Shown here piece by piece: positions 1 to 6,897 of a stretch of 15,188 nucleotides of DNA. Source of the stretch: JAFGLY01 sp041309225 (GTDB taxonomy: Bacteria; Myxococcota_A; UBA796; JAFGLY01); the NCBI GenBank assembly GCA_041309225.1, contig JBFYZZ010000106.1:1-15188 (forward strand), read 5' to 3'. The translations under genes and the position numbers were made by a program. Position 1 is the stretch's first letter. The number at the start of each line of letters is the position of its first letter. The notes beneath the pieces were generated by a model, which did not search any database, was not told where the DNA came from, and worked only from the letters and a program-made list of their open reading frames with translations.

Positions 1-180
1 CACAAGGCGCACGCGCGCGGGTTCGGGGCAGGAGGCCTGCACGCGCTCGAGCTCTGCCTGGCGCCGGGCGGTGAGCACGACGCTGGCGCCCTCGCGTGCC
101 AACGCCCGGGCGAGCGCCTCCCCGATGCCCGACGACGCCCCGGTCACCCAGGCCACCCGATCCTCGAACCGCCTGTGCAT
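1..180 (-). CDS. Short-chain dehydrogenase/reductase (SDR), N-terminal part, cut by window edge
   Basis: The first 60 codons are visible on the minus strand, starting with ATG at 180-178 and open to base 1, where the gene leaves the window. The translation has the SDR nucleotide-binding signature VTGASSGIG (residues 12-20), followed by a helix (EALARALAREGA) and a second beta strand ending VVLTARR (34-40). This is the classical N-terminal Rossmann half. The arginine pair after the second strand (R39, R40) is more typical of NADP(H)-preferring enzymes, which is an inference from family knowledge. A strong ribosome-binding site (GGAGGAGG) lies just upstream of the ATG at about 185-192, which fixes the start. 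The catalytic Tyr-x-x-x-Lys and the substrate region lie outside the window, so the substrate cannot be named. Confidence 0.88.
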   Translation of the reverse strand, partial: MHRRFEDRVAWVTGASSGIGEALARALAREGASVVLTARRQAELERVQASCPEPARVRLV

Positions 181-243
181 GGAACCTCCTCCAGCCCGAG
201 GCTACCCCGTCGGGCCGCGGAATGGCGACCCCGGTGGTGGGCC

Positions 244-420
244 GTGGCCCGCGCGGTGATCGGTGCGACCGACATCGCCATGCGGCGCCACCTGCCGCCC
301 GACGTGCTCGCCTTCACGGTGACGAGGGCGATGTACGAGCGGCTCTGCAGCCTGGACGAGCGCTCCTTCCTCGGCAAGCGTTTCTGGCGCGACCTGTGTG
401 CCGCCCGGACCGCGGGCTGA
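244..420 (+). CDS. Small hypothetical protein (about 58 aa), doubtful
   Basis: An open frame ending in TGA at 418-420 encodes roughly 58 residues from GTG 244. The frame is also open upstream to an ATG at 175. From about 244 onward nearly every codon ends in G or C, as in the sure genes here, while codons between 175 and 243 often end in A or T. I therefore place the start at GTG 244 (GTG 256 and ATG 280 are alternatives); no clear ribosome-binding site is seen. The predicted product (…DVLAFTVTRAMYERL…FLGKRFWRDL…) is basic and partly helical, with no motif I recognise. It is convergent with the acetate kinase fusion, with only 7 bases between their stops. It could be a small real gene, the tail of a decayed gene, or chance. 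Confidence 0.35.
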   Translation: MARAVIGATDIAMRRHLPPDVLAFTVTRAMYERLCSLDERSFLGKRFWRDLCAARTAG

Positions 421-427
421 TCCCCCC

Positions 428-2728
428 CTATCCCTTGCGGTGCTGGATCGAGTCGATGACGCCCGTGGTGCCCGCGGTGATCTCCGCGGCGTTGGCTTCG
501 TCGGTGTCGAGGTGCATCTCCAGGCGGTACTCGGGGTGGACGCGCACGACCACGTCGCCGAACACGAGGGAGCGCAGGTGGCTCGTCCCGTCCACGCGCA
601 CCCGGATCTCGTCGCCGTCGCGCAGACCGTAGCCCAGGGCGTCCTCGGGCGACATGTGGATGTGCCGCATGGCGCAGATGACGCCCTCGTCGAGGTGGAC
701 GCTGCCCGCTGGGCCCTCGATGGTGAGGCCGGGCGTGCCCCGGACGTCGCCCGACTGGCGGACCGGCGCGTCCACCCCGAGCCGGTACTCCTCGGTGCGG
801 GAGATCTCCACCTGGGTGCGGCGGCGGACCGGCCCCAGGACGCGGACCCGCTCCACCCGGCCCTTGGGTCCCACGAGGTCCACGGTCTCCTCGCACGCGA
901 ACTGGCCGGGCTGGGTGAGCGGCGATCGGACCGTGAGGGTCCGGCCCGGGCCGAAGAGGGCCTCGACGTGCTCCTGGCTCAGGTGGACGTGGTGCGCCGA
1001 GACCCCGATGGGGATGGGGCGATCCCGGCGGTTGCGCATGGCCTCCGTGGTCCCCGCCCGGTCGAGCGCGTGGTCGGTCTCCACCACGATGCTGCCCTCC
1101 TCGTCGGTGGGCACCACGAGGACGCGCACCGGGGCGTCGTCCGGGGAGATCTCGAGGGCCAGCCCGGTCGCGCGCCGGGCGTTGCGGGTCTCGTCGATCC
1201 GGACGCCGAGGAACCCGAGCCCCTGGCAGACGCGGGCCCGGATGGCGGCGTCGTTCTCGCCGATGCCGCCGGTGAAGACGAGTACGTCCAGGCCACCCAT
1301 CACCGCTGCATAGGCACCGATGTACTTTCGGATGCGGTAGCAGAACGCCTGGATCGCGAGGATGGCTCCGGCATGGCCGGCGTCCGCCGCGGCCTCCAGT
1401 TCGCGCATGTCCGAGGACAGGCGGGAGAGACCGAGGAGCCCGCTCTGGCGGTTGAGCAGGTCGTCCACGGCCTCGCGGGTCATGCCCTGGCCGAGGAGGT
1501 GGAGCACGAGCCCCGGGTCCACGTCCCCCGAGCGGGTGCCCATCACGAGGCCCTCGAGCGGTGTGAGGCCCATGGAGGTGTCCACGGAGCGGCCGTGGTC
1601 CACGGCGGTCATGGACGCGCCATTGCCGAGGTGGCAGGAGACGATCCGGAGCCCGGATGCCGCGGTGCCCAGGAACCGGCCCGTGGCCCGGGTGACGTAC
1701 TTGTGGCTGGTGCCGTGGAAGCCGTAGCGGCGCAGGCGCCACCGGTCGGCCACCTCGCGCGGGATGGCGTAGCGCCAGGCGTGCTCGGGCATGGTGAGGT
1801 GGAAGGCGGTGTCGAAGACCGCCACCTGCGGCACGCCGGGCAACAGCCGCTCGCAGACCTCGATGCCCTTGAGGTTGGCGGGGTTGTGCAGCGGCGCGAG
1901 GACCTCGTTGCGGCGCATCTCCGCCTTGACGTCCTCGTCCACCAGGATCGACTCGGTGAACCGGTCGCCGCCGTGGACGGTGCGGTGCCCGACGGCGGCG
2001 ATGTCCTCGAGCCGTTCCACGGCGCCGTGGTCGGGATCCGTCAGGATCTGGAGGACGAGACGCAGCGCGGTGTCCGCGTCGGGCACGTCCCGGTCGCGTA
2101 CCACGCGGCCGTGGGGACCGTCGTGCTTGAGGCAGGATCCGCTGGCGCCGATGCGCTCCACGATGCCGCTGACCCGGCGCTCTCCCTGGACGAAACAGGC
2201 GTACTTGACGCTCGAGGATCCGCAGTTGAGCACCAGCACGGGCCGGCCGTCGAGCGGGACCGGCTCGTCCGTCCGCGTGCGGGCCTCGTGCCGAGCGCCC
2301 ATCGCGTCGGCCTGCTCGTTCGGGTCCTCTTCACGGCGGGCCAGGCGCCGGACCACCAGGGAGGCCAGGCGGCCCGCCGCGGCCGGCGTGCGGGAGAGCT
2401 CGGCGGTGAGCGCGTTGAACGGGACGAGCAGGACGCGCGCCGCGCTCGTGGCCACGACGTCGGCGATGGCGGGCTCGCCGTTGAGAAGGGCCACCTCGCC
2501 GTAGATCTGCCCGGGCTCGATCACCACCACGCGGCCGCTGGTGCGGTAGCGCGCCTCGACGGTGCCGCTCGCCACGACGCCGACCTCGCCCACCTTCTGG
2601 CCGAAACGGACGATGAACTCGCCAGTCGAGTAGTCCCGCGTCCGGGTCGAGATGGCGAGCCGGGCGATCGCAGAGTCGTTGAAATCGGCGAATACCTTGC
2701 ATTCGCGGAGAATCGGGTAGATCTCCAT
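428..2728 (-). CDS. Three-domain fusion: cyclic-nucleotide-binding-like domain + acetate kinase + PduL-type phosphate acyltransferase
   Basis: The 766-residue protein has three parts. Residues 1-130 are a CNBD-like beta-roll with the GEVALLNGEP motif (77-86), but Ala87 sits where the phosphate-binding Arg is expected. Residues 131-161 are a charged linker. Residues 162-560 are a complete acetate kinase: LNCGSSSVKY (167-176), HRTVHGG (R249), FDTAFH (D306), GFHGTSHKY (H338), CHLGNGAS (H366), GTRSGD (R399) and GGIGEND (E491). Residues 570-766 are a PduL phosphotransacylase with its metal-site motifs HHVHLS (579-584), RHIHMS (688-693) and HLDTDEANAAE (739 on). By family knowledge PduL makes acetyl (or propionyl) phosphate from acyl-CoA and AckA turns it into acetate plus ATP, so one cytoplasmic chain would do both steps. 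ATG 2728 is preceded by GGAG at a 6-base spacing. No microcompartment targeting extension or shell genes are visible. The domain calls are firm; regulation through the first domain is inferred. Confidence 0.95.
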   Translation of the reverse strand: MEIYPILRECKVFADFNDSAIARLAISTRTRDYSTGEFIVRFGQKVGEVGVVASGTVEARYRTSGRVVVIEPGQIYGEVALLNGEPAIADVVATSAARVLLVPFNALTAELSRTPAAAGRLASLVVRRLARREEDPNEQADAMGARHEARTRTDEPVPLDGRPVLVLNCGSSSVKYACFVQGERRVSGIVERIGASGSCLKHDGPHGRVVRDRDVPDADTALRLVLQILTDPDHGAVERLEDIAAVGHRTVHGGDRFTESILVDEDVKAEMRRNEVLAPLHNPANLKGIEVCERLLPGVPQVAVFDTAFHLTMPEHAWRYAIPREVADRWRLRRYGFHGTSHKYVTRATGRFLGTAASGLRIVSCHLGNGASMTAVDHGRSVDTSMGLTPLEGLVMGTRSGDVDPGLVLHLLGQGMTREAVDDLLNRQSGLLGLSRLSSDMRELEAAADAGHAGAILAIQAFCYRIRKYIGAYAAVMGGLDVLVFTGGIGENDAAIRARVCQGLGFLGVRIDETRNARRATGLALEISPDDAPVRVLVVPTDEEGSIVVETDHALDRAGTTEAMRNRRDRPIPIGVSAHHVHLSQEHVEALFGPGRTLTVRSPLTQPGQFACEETVDLVGPKGRVERVRVLGPVRRRTQVEISRTEEYRLGVDAPVRQSGDVRGTPGLTIEGPAGSVHLDEGVICAMRHIHMSPEDALGYGLRDGDEIRVRVDGTSHLRSLVFGDVVVRVHPEYRLEMHLDTDEANAAEITAGTTGVIDSIQHRKG

Positions 2729-2740
2729 GACGGACTCCGG

Positions 2741-2777
2741 GGGCGCCGTTCCCCGGCGCCCTCCCCCCGGGAGGGCG
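2741..2777 (-). promoter_or_regulatory. Two overlapping inverted repeats in the leader of the CNBD-AckA-PduL gene
   Basis: Two perfect stem-loops lie just upstream of the start codon at 2728. Stem A pairs 2741-2748 (GGGCGCCG) with 2754-2761 around a 5-base loop. Stem B pairs 2757-2765 (CGCCCTCCC) with 2769-2777 around a 3-base loop. They share bases 2757-2761, so they cannot form together. Stem A ends two bases short of the GGAG ribosome-binding site (2735-2738). The arrangement resembles a leader switch, but G/C-rich repeats arise easily at this base composition, and no known RNA family is recognised. Confidence 0.3.
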
Positions 2778-2849
2778 ACCCCTGGGAGCGGGCGGGCCCA
2801 CCCCCTATCCGCACGGCGCGATTTGTCCCCCTCCCGGGCGAGAACCCGT

Positions 2850-2866
2850 GATCCGCGTCGCGGATC
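2850..2866. promoter_or_regulatory. 17-base perfect odd palindrome in divergent intergenic region
   Basis: GATCCGCG-T-CGCGGATC is an uninterrupted inverted repeat with a single central base. It lies in the stretch between the minus-strand acetate kinase fusion (start 2728) and the plus-strand membrane protein. It could be an operator for a dimeric regulator or a stem-loop. It does not match the TGTGA half-sites of CRP-type sites. No convincing -10/-35 pair could be assigned nearby. Confidence 0.3.
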
Positions 2867-2933
2867 CGAAACCCGGCCGGCGCCCGATTGCGGGCCGAGG
2901 GGGCCACGGGTAGGGAGACCCCGCCCTCCGAAC

Positions 2934-2946
2934 GGAGACGATCCTG
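2934..2946 (+). promoter_or_regulatory. Ribosome-binding site pointing to a possible CTG start for the GT-C-like gene
   Basis: GGAG at 2934-2937 is followed after 6 bases by CTG at 2944, in frame with the membrane protein below. The frame is open from the TAG at 2911 to the first canonical start (GTG 3046), with no ATG, GTG or TTG between. Starting at CTG 2944 would add 34 residues and complete the first membrane helix, which GTG 3046 would cut in half. CTG starts are rare, so this is a suggestion only. Confidence 0.35.
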
Positions 2947-3045
2947 GACGACCCCCCGACTCGACCCCCGGCCCACGCCACGAGCCCCCGGGCCCGCCGA
3001 CTCGCCCCCACGGTCGCGGTCGGGGCTGCGTACGCCGCGCTCGCC

Positions 3046-4827
3046 GTGTGGATCACCTGGCCGTTGCTGCTCCACCTGGGCACGGCCCTGCCCGGCTACT
3101 CGAACGTGGACGCCCTCGACACGCTGCACCTCCGGGGCGCCGCGGCGGACCTCCTCGCGCATCCCGGTAGATTTCCAAGGTCCGGTGCGGCGTTCTGGCC
3201 GATCGGGTTCTCCGTTCCGGCCTTCGCGCCCAACCTGCTCGATCACCTCCTCGCCGCGCCCTTCGTGCTCGCCCTGCCCTTCCCCGCGGGCGACGGCCTC
3301 TTCTGGATGGTCCTCGTGGCCCTGAACGGGCTCGCCGGTCACGCGCTCGGGCGCCGGATCGGCGGTACCCACGCGGCGGGGTTCCTGGCGGGCGTGGCGT
3401 GGGCCACCTGCGACGCCCTCCTGCGCGAGGCCAACCTCCAGCACGGTCCCACACTGCTCGCACCGTTTCCCCCCCTGTTCCTCGCGGCCCTGCTGGAGGC
3501 CCTCGCGGGACCGGTGCCGGGCGCCGCGCCCTCGGGGGCCGGAGGGCGGTTGGGGGTGCGAGCGGGTCTCCGGGCGGGGGCGTTCCTGGCCCTCGCCGCG
3601 CTTGTCTACTGGTACAACGCCGTCTTCCTGCTCCTCGGATCGGTGGGGATCGTGGCCGTGCACGCGCGAAGGGCGGGGCGCCTCCTCCCGGGGCTGCTCC
3701 TGGCCGGCGTGCTGGTGGCGCCCGCGCTGCTGCCCTACCTGCTCAGCTGGGACGAACTGCCCGTGCTCGGCGCGCTCGCCGTCCCCACGGTACAGGACGG
3801 CCCTGCGGCCCTCGACGCCCTGCCCGCGGACCAACGGTTCGTGACCCTCCACGGCTCCGACCCGCTCCTCCTCTTCCGGGGGGAGCCCCTCGACCGCAGC
3901 GGCCGGGTGGGGTGGGTGCTGCTCGTGGCTGCGGGCCTGGGCGCCCTCCGCACGGAGCGACGGACCCGCTGGGGGCTCCTGGCCATGGCGGGGATCGGGT
4001 TCCTGTTCGCGCTGGGCCCGTACCTGAAGTGGGGCGAGGCCCCGGTGCTCATCGCCGACCGGCCGATCTCCCTCCCCTTCCGCTGGCTGGGGCAGCTCCA
4101 CCCGGTGCTCGGCCGCCTCCACTGGCCGGAGCGGTGGGCGGTGCTCGTGCCCCTGGCCCTGGCCGCCCTGGCCGCCCGCGCCCCGCGGCCGGGCGTGCTG
4201 GCGGGATTCCTGCTGGTGGAGGGGGGGGTGCTGTCGGGCAACCTCCCCCTCGCCACCCAGGAGGTGGGCCACCTCGCGGCCTGGCGCGACCTCGCCGCCG
4301 TGCGGGGAGCGGTGGTGGAGGTCCCGATCGCGCGCCGCAGCCTCGACGCCTCGCTGCCCGTGCTCCATCGGCGCTTCCACGGCCGCCCGATGGTCAACGG
4401 GATGCTGCTGCCGCCCGGCGCGTCCCCCCCCGACGGGTGGGAGGCGTGGATGGAGGCCCAGCCGCTCCTGGCCTGGATCCGCCAGGCCGAGCAGGGGGGG
4501 ACCCAACCGTTCCCCGGCCAGGAGGCCGTGTGGAGCCTGGCCGCGGCGGGCGTGGGCGCCATCGCGCTGGATGCGGACCCGGCAGGCGCGATGAACCCTC
4601 GGGGGGTGGCGGAGCTGTCCGCCCGGCTGGTGGCGGGTCTGGGTCCGTACGACGACCGGGGAGCCCTGCTCGTGTGGTGGCTGGAGGCGGGCGCCGTGCC
4701 GCCCGCGCTCCCGGGCGATCCCGAGGCCTGGCGCGCGGCGCGCGAGGCCGCCGTCCGCGCGGAATCGCCCTCGGAGCGCCGCACCCTCATCCGACCCTAT
4801 CGGGGGGCGCACCGGTCGATCCGCTGA
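3046..4827 (+). CDS. Multi-spanning membrane protein, GT-C glycosyltransferase-like
   Basis: This 593-residue protein (from GTG 3046) has many hydrophobic segments in its first two thirds and a soluble C-terminal part of about 180 residues. After the first helix comes a loop with acidic residues (GYSNVDALDTLHLRG), then FWPIGFSVPAFAPNLLDHLLAAPF. This layout resembles lipid-linked-sugar-dependent GT-C transferases, which carry catalytic acidic residues in the first outer loop. I know similar uncharacterised proteins from high-GC bacteria, but donor and acceptor cannot be named. The encoded frame lacks a good start: GTG 3046 falls inside the first hydrophobic helix (TVAVGAAYAALAVWITWPLLLHL is continuous upstream), so translation probably begins nearer CTG 2944. 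It is co-directional with the zinc operon, 59 bases ahead of the barrel gene, so it may share transcription without a shared role. An unrelated membrane protein of unknown function remains possible. Confidence 0.72.
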   Translation: MWITWPLLLHLGTALPGYSNVDALDTLHLRGAAADLLAHPGRFPRSGAAFWPIGFSVPAFAPNLLDHLLAAPFVLALPFPAGDGLFWMVLVALNGLAGHALGRRIGGTHAAGFLAGVAWATCDALLREANLQHGPTLLAPFPPLFLAALLEALAGPVPGAAPSGAGGRLGVRAGLRAGAFLALAALVYWYNAVFLLLGSVGIVAVHARRAGRLLPGLLLAGVLVAPALLPYLLSWDELPVLGALAVPTVQDGPAALDALPADQRFVTLHGSDPLLLFRGEPLDRSGRVGWVLLVAAGLGALRTERRTRWGLLAMAGIGFLFALGPYLKWGEAPVLIADRPISLPFRWLGQLHPVLGRLHWPERWAVLVPLALAALAARAPRPGVLAGFLLVEGGVLSGNLPLATQEVGHLAAWRDLAAVRGAVVEVPIARRSLDASLPVLHRRFHGRPMVNGMLLPPGASPPDGWEAWMEAQPLLAWIRQAEQGGTQPFPGQEAVWSLAAAGVGAIALDADPAGAMNPRGVAELSARLVAGLGPYDDRGALLVWWLEAGAVPPALPGDPEAWRAAREAAVRAESPSERRTLIRPYRGAHRSIR

Positions 4828-4886
4828 CACCCCGCCGCCGGCGTGAGGACCGGGTACGTGAAGCCTCCCTCCCCCGGGAGCCCCCC

Positions 4887-5981
4887 ATGCCACCCGTGGC
4901 CCTCCTCCTCCTCCCCGCCGCCGCCGCCCAGGCCACCTCGGGTTCAGCCAACCCCGACCTGTCGCTCATCCTCGACGTCACAGGCGCGTACTTCACCGCC
5001 GAGGAGCCCTACGCCCCCGGCGGGCACGATCCCCACGCCACGGGGCTCGCGCTCCAGGGCCTCGAGCTCGCGGCCAGCAAGGCCGTGGATCCGTACCTCC
5101 GATTCGACGCGAACCTCGTCTTTACGCTAGAAGGCGTGGAGATCGAGGAGGCCTTCGCCACCACGCTCGCCCTGCCCGGCCGGTTCCAGGTCCGGGCCGG
5201 GCAGTTCCTCACGCGTTTCGGCCGGGCCAATCCCTTGCATGTGCACACCTGGGCCTTCGTGGACCAGGCGTTCCCCGTGGCGCGGGTACTGGGCGCCGAG
5301 GGGAGCGGGGGTCTGGGGGCGGAGGCCTCGTGGCTCGCACCCCTGCCCTGGTCCCTGGAGGTCGCGATCGCGGGCACGGCCTCCGGGACCGCACACGTCC
5401 ACGGCGAGGAGGCCGTCGAGGAGGAGCACCACCACGTCCATCCGCTCGCCACGGCCACGGTGGAGCAGTTCTTCCCCCTGGGTGACGACTGGTCGGTCCT
5501 GTGGGGATTGTCGGGCGCGGCGGGGCCCGATCCCGCCACCGGGGAGGACGAGGCCGCGATCGCCGGCACGGACCTCACCCTCCAGTGGCGTCCCCTCCGG
5601 GGAGGCCGGATCGCCCGCGTCCGGCTCGAGAGCGAGTGGTTCTGGCGGGAGCGCACCGTGGGCCGGCACGCCTGGACCGACCTCTCCGGGTACACCCAGA
5701 TCACGTGGCGGTTCGCCCGGCGTTGGGAGGCCGGGGGTCGCCACGAGTACGGCGCCGCGGCCGTTCCGGTGAGCGGGGAGAACCTCCCGGATCCCTCGGA
5801 TCCCACCTGGACCGCCGATCGCCACCGGGGCGCCCTGGCCCTCACCTTCCGGCCCTCCGAGTTCTCGCGGCTCCGACTGCAGGGGGCGACCGACCTGGCC
5901 GGGTGGATCGACCGGCCAGAGTACGCCGCGCTCCTCGCGTTCGAGGTCTCGGCGGGCGCGCACGGCGCCCACACGTTCTAG
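4887..5981 (+). CDS. Zinc-locus outer-membrane beta-barrel protein with His/Glu-rich loop
   Basis: This 364-residue protein starts at ATG 4887, with GGGAG at a suitable distance upstream. It opens with a short hydrophobic leader (MPPVALLLLPAAAAQA), followed by alternating strands typical of a porin barrel: LRFDANLVFTLEG, GRFQVRAGQFLTRFGR, RIARVRLESEWFW, YAALLAFEVSAG. I recall this family (NPDLSLILDVTGAYF … VEIEEAFATTLALPG … RAGQFLTRFGR) from deltaproteobacterial zinc loci, where it is sometimes labelled a zinc-regulated TonB-dependent receptor. No plug domain or TonB box is visible and the length is far below that of such receptors, so a passive channel fits better. Residues 170-185 hold a loop with H170, H172, five Glu and HHHVH (181-185), a plausible zinc-collecting site; a second cluster GHDPH lies at 46-50. 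It is the first gene of the zinc operon, with 9 bases before znuA. Metal binding is inferred. Confidence 0.8.
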   Translation: MPPVALLLLPAAAAQATSGSANPDLSLILDVTGAYFTAEEPYAPGGHDPHATGLALQGLELAASKAVDPYLRFDANLVFTLEGVEIEEAFATTLALPGRFQVRAGQFLTRFGRANPLHVHTWAFVDQAFPVARVLGAEGSGGLGAEASWLAPLPWSLEVAIAGTASGTAHVHGEEAVEEEHHHVHPLATATVEQFFPLGDDWSVLWGLSGAAGPDPATGEDEAAIAGTDLTLQWRPLRGGRIARVRLESEWFWRERTVGRHAWTDLSGYTQITWRFARRWEAGGRHEYGAAAVPVSGENLPDPSDPTWTADRHRGALALTFRPSEFSRLRLQGATDLAGWIDRPEYAALLAFEVSAGAHGAHTF

Positions 5982-5990
5982 GGAGGGACC

Positions 5991-6896
5991 ATGTCGCTCC
6001 GCCTGCTGCGCCCCTGGGTCCTCCTCGCCGCCCTGTTCGTCGCCGGTCCGGCCGTCGCCGCGGTGCGGGTGGTGACCACCGTCCCCGACCTCGCCGCCCT
6101 CACGCTCGCCGTGGGTGGCGACGACGTGCACGTCGTCTCCATGGCCCGGCCCGGCGAGGATCCCCACTTCGTGGACGCCAAACCGAGCCTGGCGCTCGAC
6201 CTGTCCCGGGCCGACCTGCTCGTCCTCGTGGGTCTCGACCTCGAGATCGGCTGGCTGCCGCCGCTGCTCACCGGGTCCCGCAACGCGCGGATCCAGAGGG
6301 GTGCGCCGGGCTGGCTCGACGCCTCCACGCTGGTCCAGGTGCTGGAGAGGCCCACCGCGCCGGTGGACCGGTCCATGGGCGACATCCATCCGGGCGGCAA
6401 CCCCCACTACCTGCACGACCCTCGCCGCGCGGGGCTCGTGGCCGAGGGGATCGCAGTCCGGCTCGCGGCCATCGATCCGGTGCACGCGGCCGCCTACCGG
6501 GCCCGCACCGACGCCTTCCGGGCCGCGCTCGACGCCGAGTTGCTCCGCTGGACGGAGCAGGCCGCCTCGCTCCGGGGGGCCCCGGTGGTGGCCTGGCACC
6601 GATCGTGGGCCTACCTCGCGGACTGGCTCGGATTTCGCATCGTGGCGGAGCTGGAGCCCAAGCCCGGTATCCCGCCCACCCCCGCCCACGTGGCCCGCGT
6701 GGTGGGGACGGCCAGGGCGGAGAACGTCCGGATCGTGCTCCAGGAGAGCTACTTCCCCACGACCAACGGGCGGGCGGTGGCCGAGCGGGCCGGCGCCCGG
6801 CTCGTGGTGGTGCCCGGCTGCGCCGACGTGGCGGCGGGCCAGACCTACCTCCAGCACGTGGATGCGCTGGTGGTCGCCCTGGTGGGCGGGCGCTGA
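5991..6896 (+). CDS. znuA: Periplasmic metal (probably zinc) binding protein of ABC importer, ZnuA-type
   Basis: The 301-residue protein has a signal peptide (MSLRLLRPWVLLAALFVAGPAVAA, cleavage near 24) and the two-lobe cluster A-I metal-binding fold. The visible ligands are H59 in GEDPHF, H139 in the DIHPGGNPHY motif (131-140) and H203 in AWHRSW. A histidine rather than glutamate at the third position favours zinc over manganese by family comparison. The usual fourth ligand, an Asp early in the last loop, is not in the expected place; the loop reads VVVPGCADV, giving C277 and D279 as candidates. The long His-rich loop of enterobacterial ZnuA is absent, though the upstream barrel carries a His-rich loop. 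AGGGAGGGACC directly before ATG 5991 is a strong ribosome-binding site. The next gene starts one base after its stop. Confidence 0.9.
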   Translation: MSLRLLRPWVLLAALFVAGPAVAAVRVVTTVPDLAALTLAVGGDDVHVVSMARPGEDPHFVDAKPSLALDLSRADLLVLVGLDLEIGWLPPLLTGSRNARIQRGAPGWLDASTLVQVLERPTAPVDRSMGDIHPGGNPHYLHDPRRAGLVAEGIAVRLAAIDPVHAAAYRARTDAFRAALDAELLRWTEQAASLRGAPVVAWHRSWAYLADWLGFRIVAELEPKPGIPPTPAHVARVVGTARAENVRIVLQESYFPTTNGRAVAERAGARLVVVPGCADVAAGQTYLQHVDALVVALVGGR

Positions 6897-6897
6897 C

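Noticed and set aside
428..2728. Bacterial microcompartment locus suggested by PduL
   Set aside because: No shell protein genes are in the window and no amphipathic targeting helix is evident; the PduL part is fused to AckA.
398..2851. 817-residue open frame on the plus strand
   Set aside because: Antisense to the CNBD-AckA-PduL gene, which has every catalytic motif; no recognisable domain in the plus-strand translation.
3399..4886. Upstream extension of the barrel gene frame
   Set aside because: This part overlaps the membrane protein gene in another frame and is Pro/Arg/Gly-rich nonsense; ATG 4887 has a ribosome-binding site and begins a leader peptide.
2521..4893. 790-residue open frame on the minus strand
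   Set aside because: Runs antisense through the membrane protein gene and on into the acetate kinase fusion in another frame; low-complexity charged translation.
5127..6857. 576-residue open frame on the minus strand over the barrel and znuA genes
   Set aside because: Shadow of two clear plus-strand genes with ribosome-binding sites and family motifs.
6115..6897. Upstream extension of the ATPase frame
   Set aside because: Overlaps znuA in another frame; the ABC fold starts after GTG 6898.
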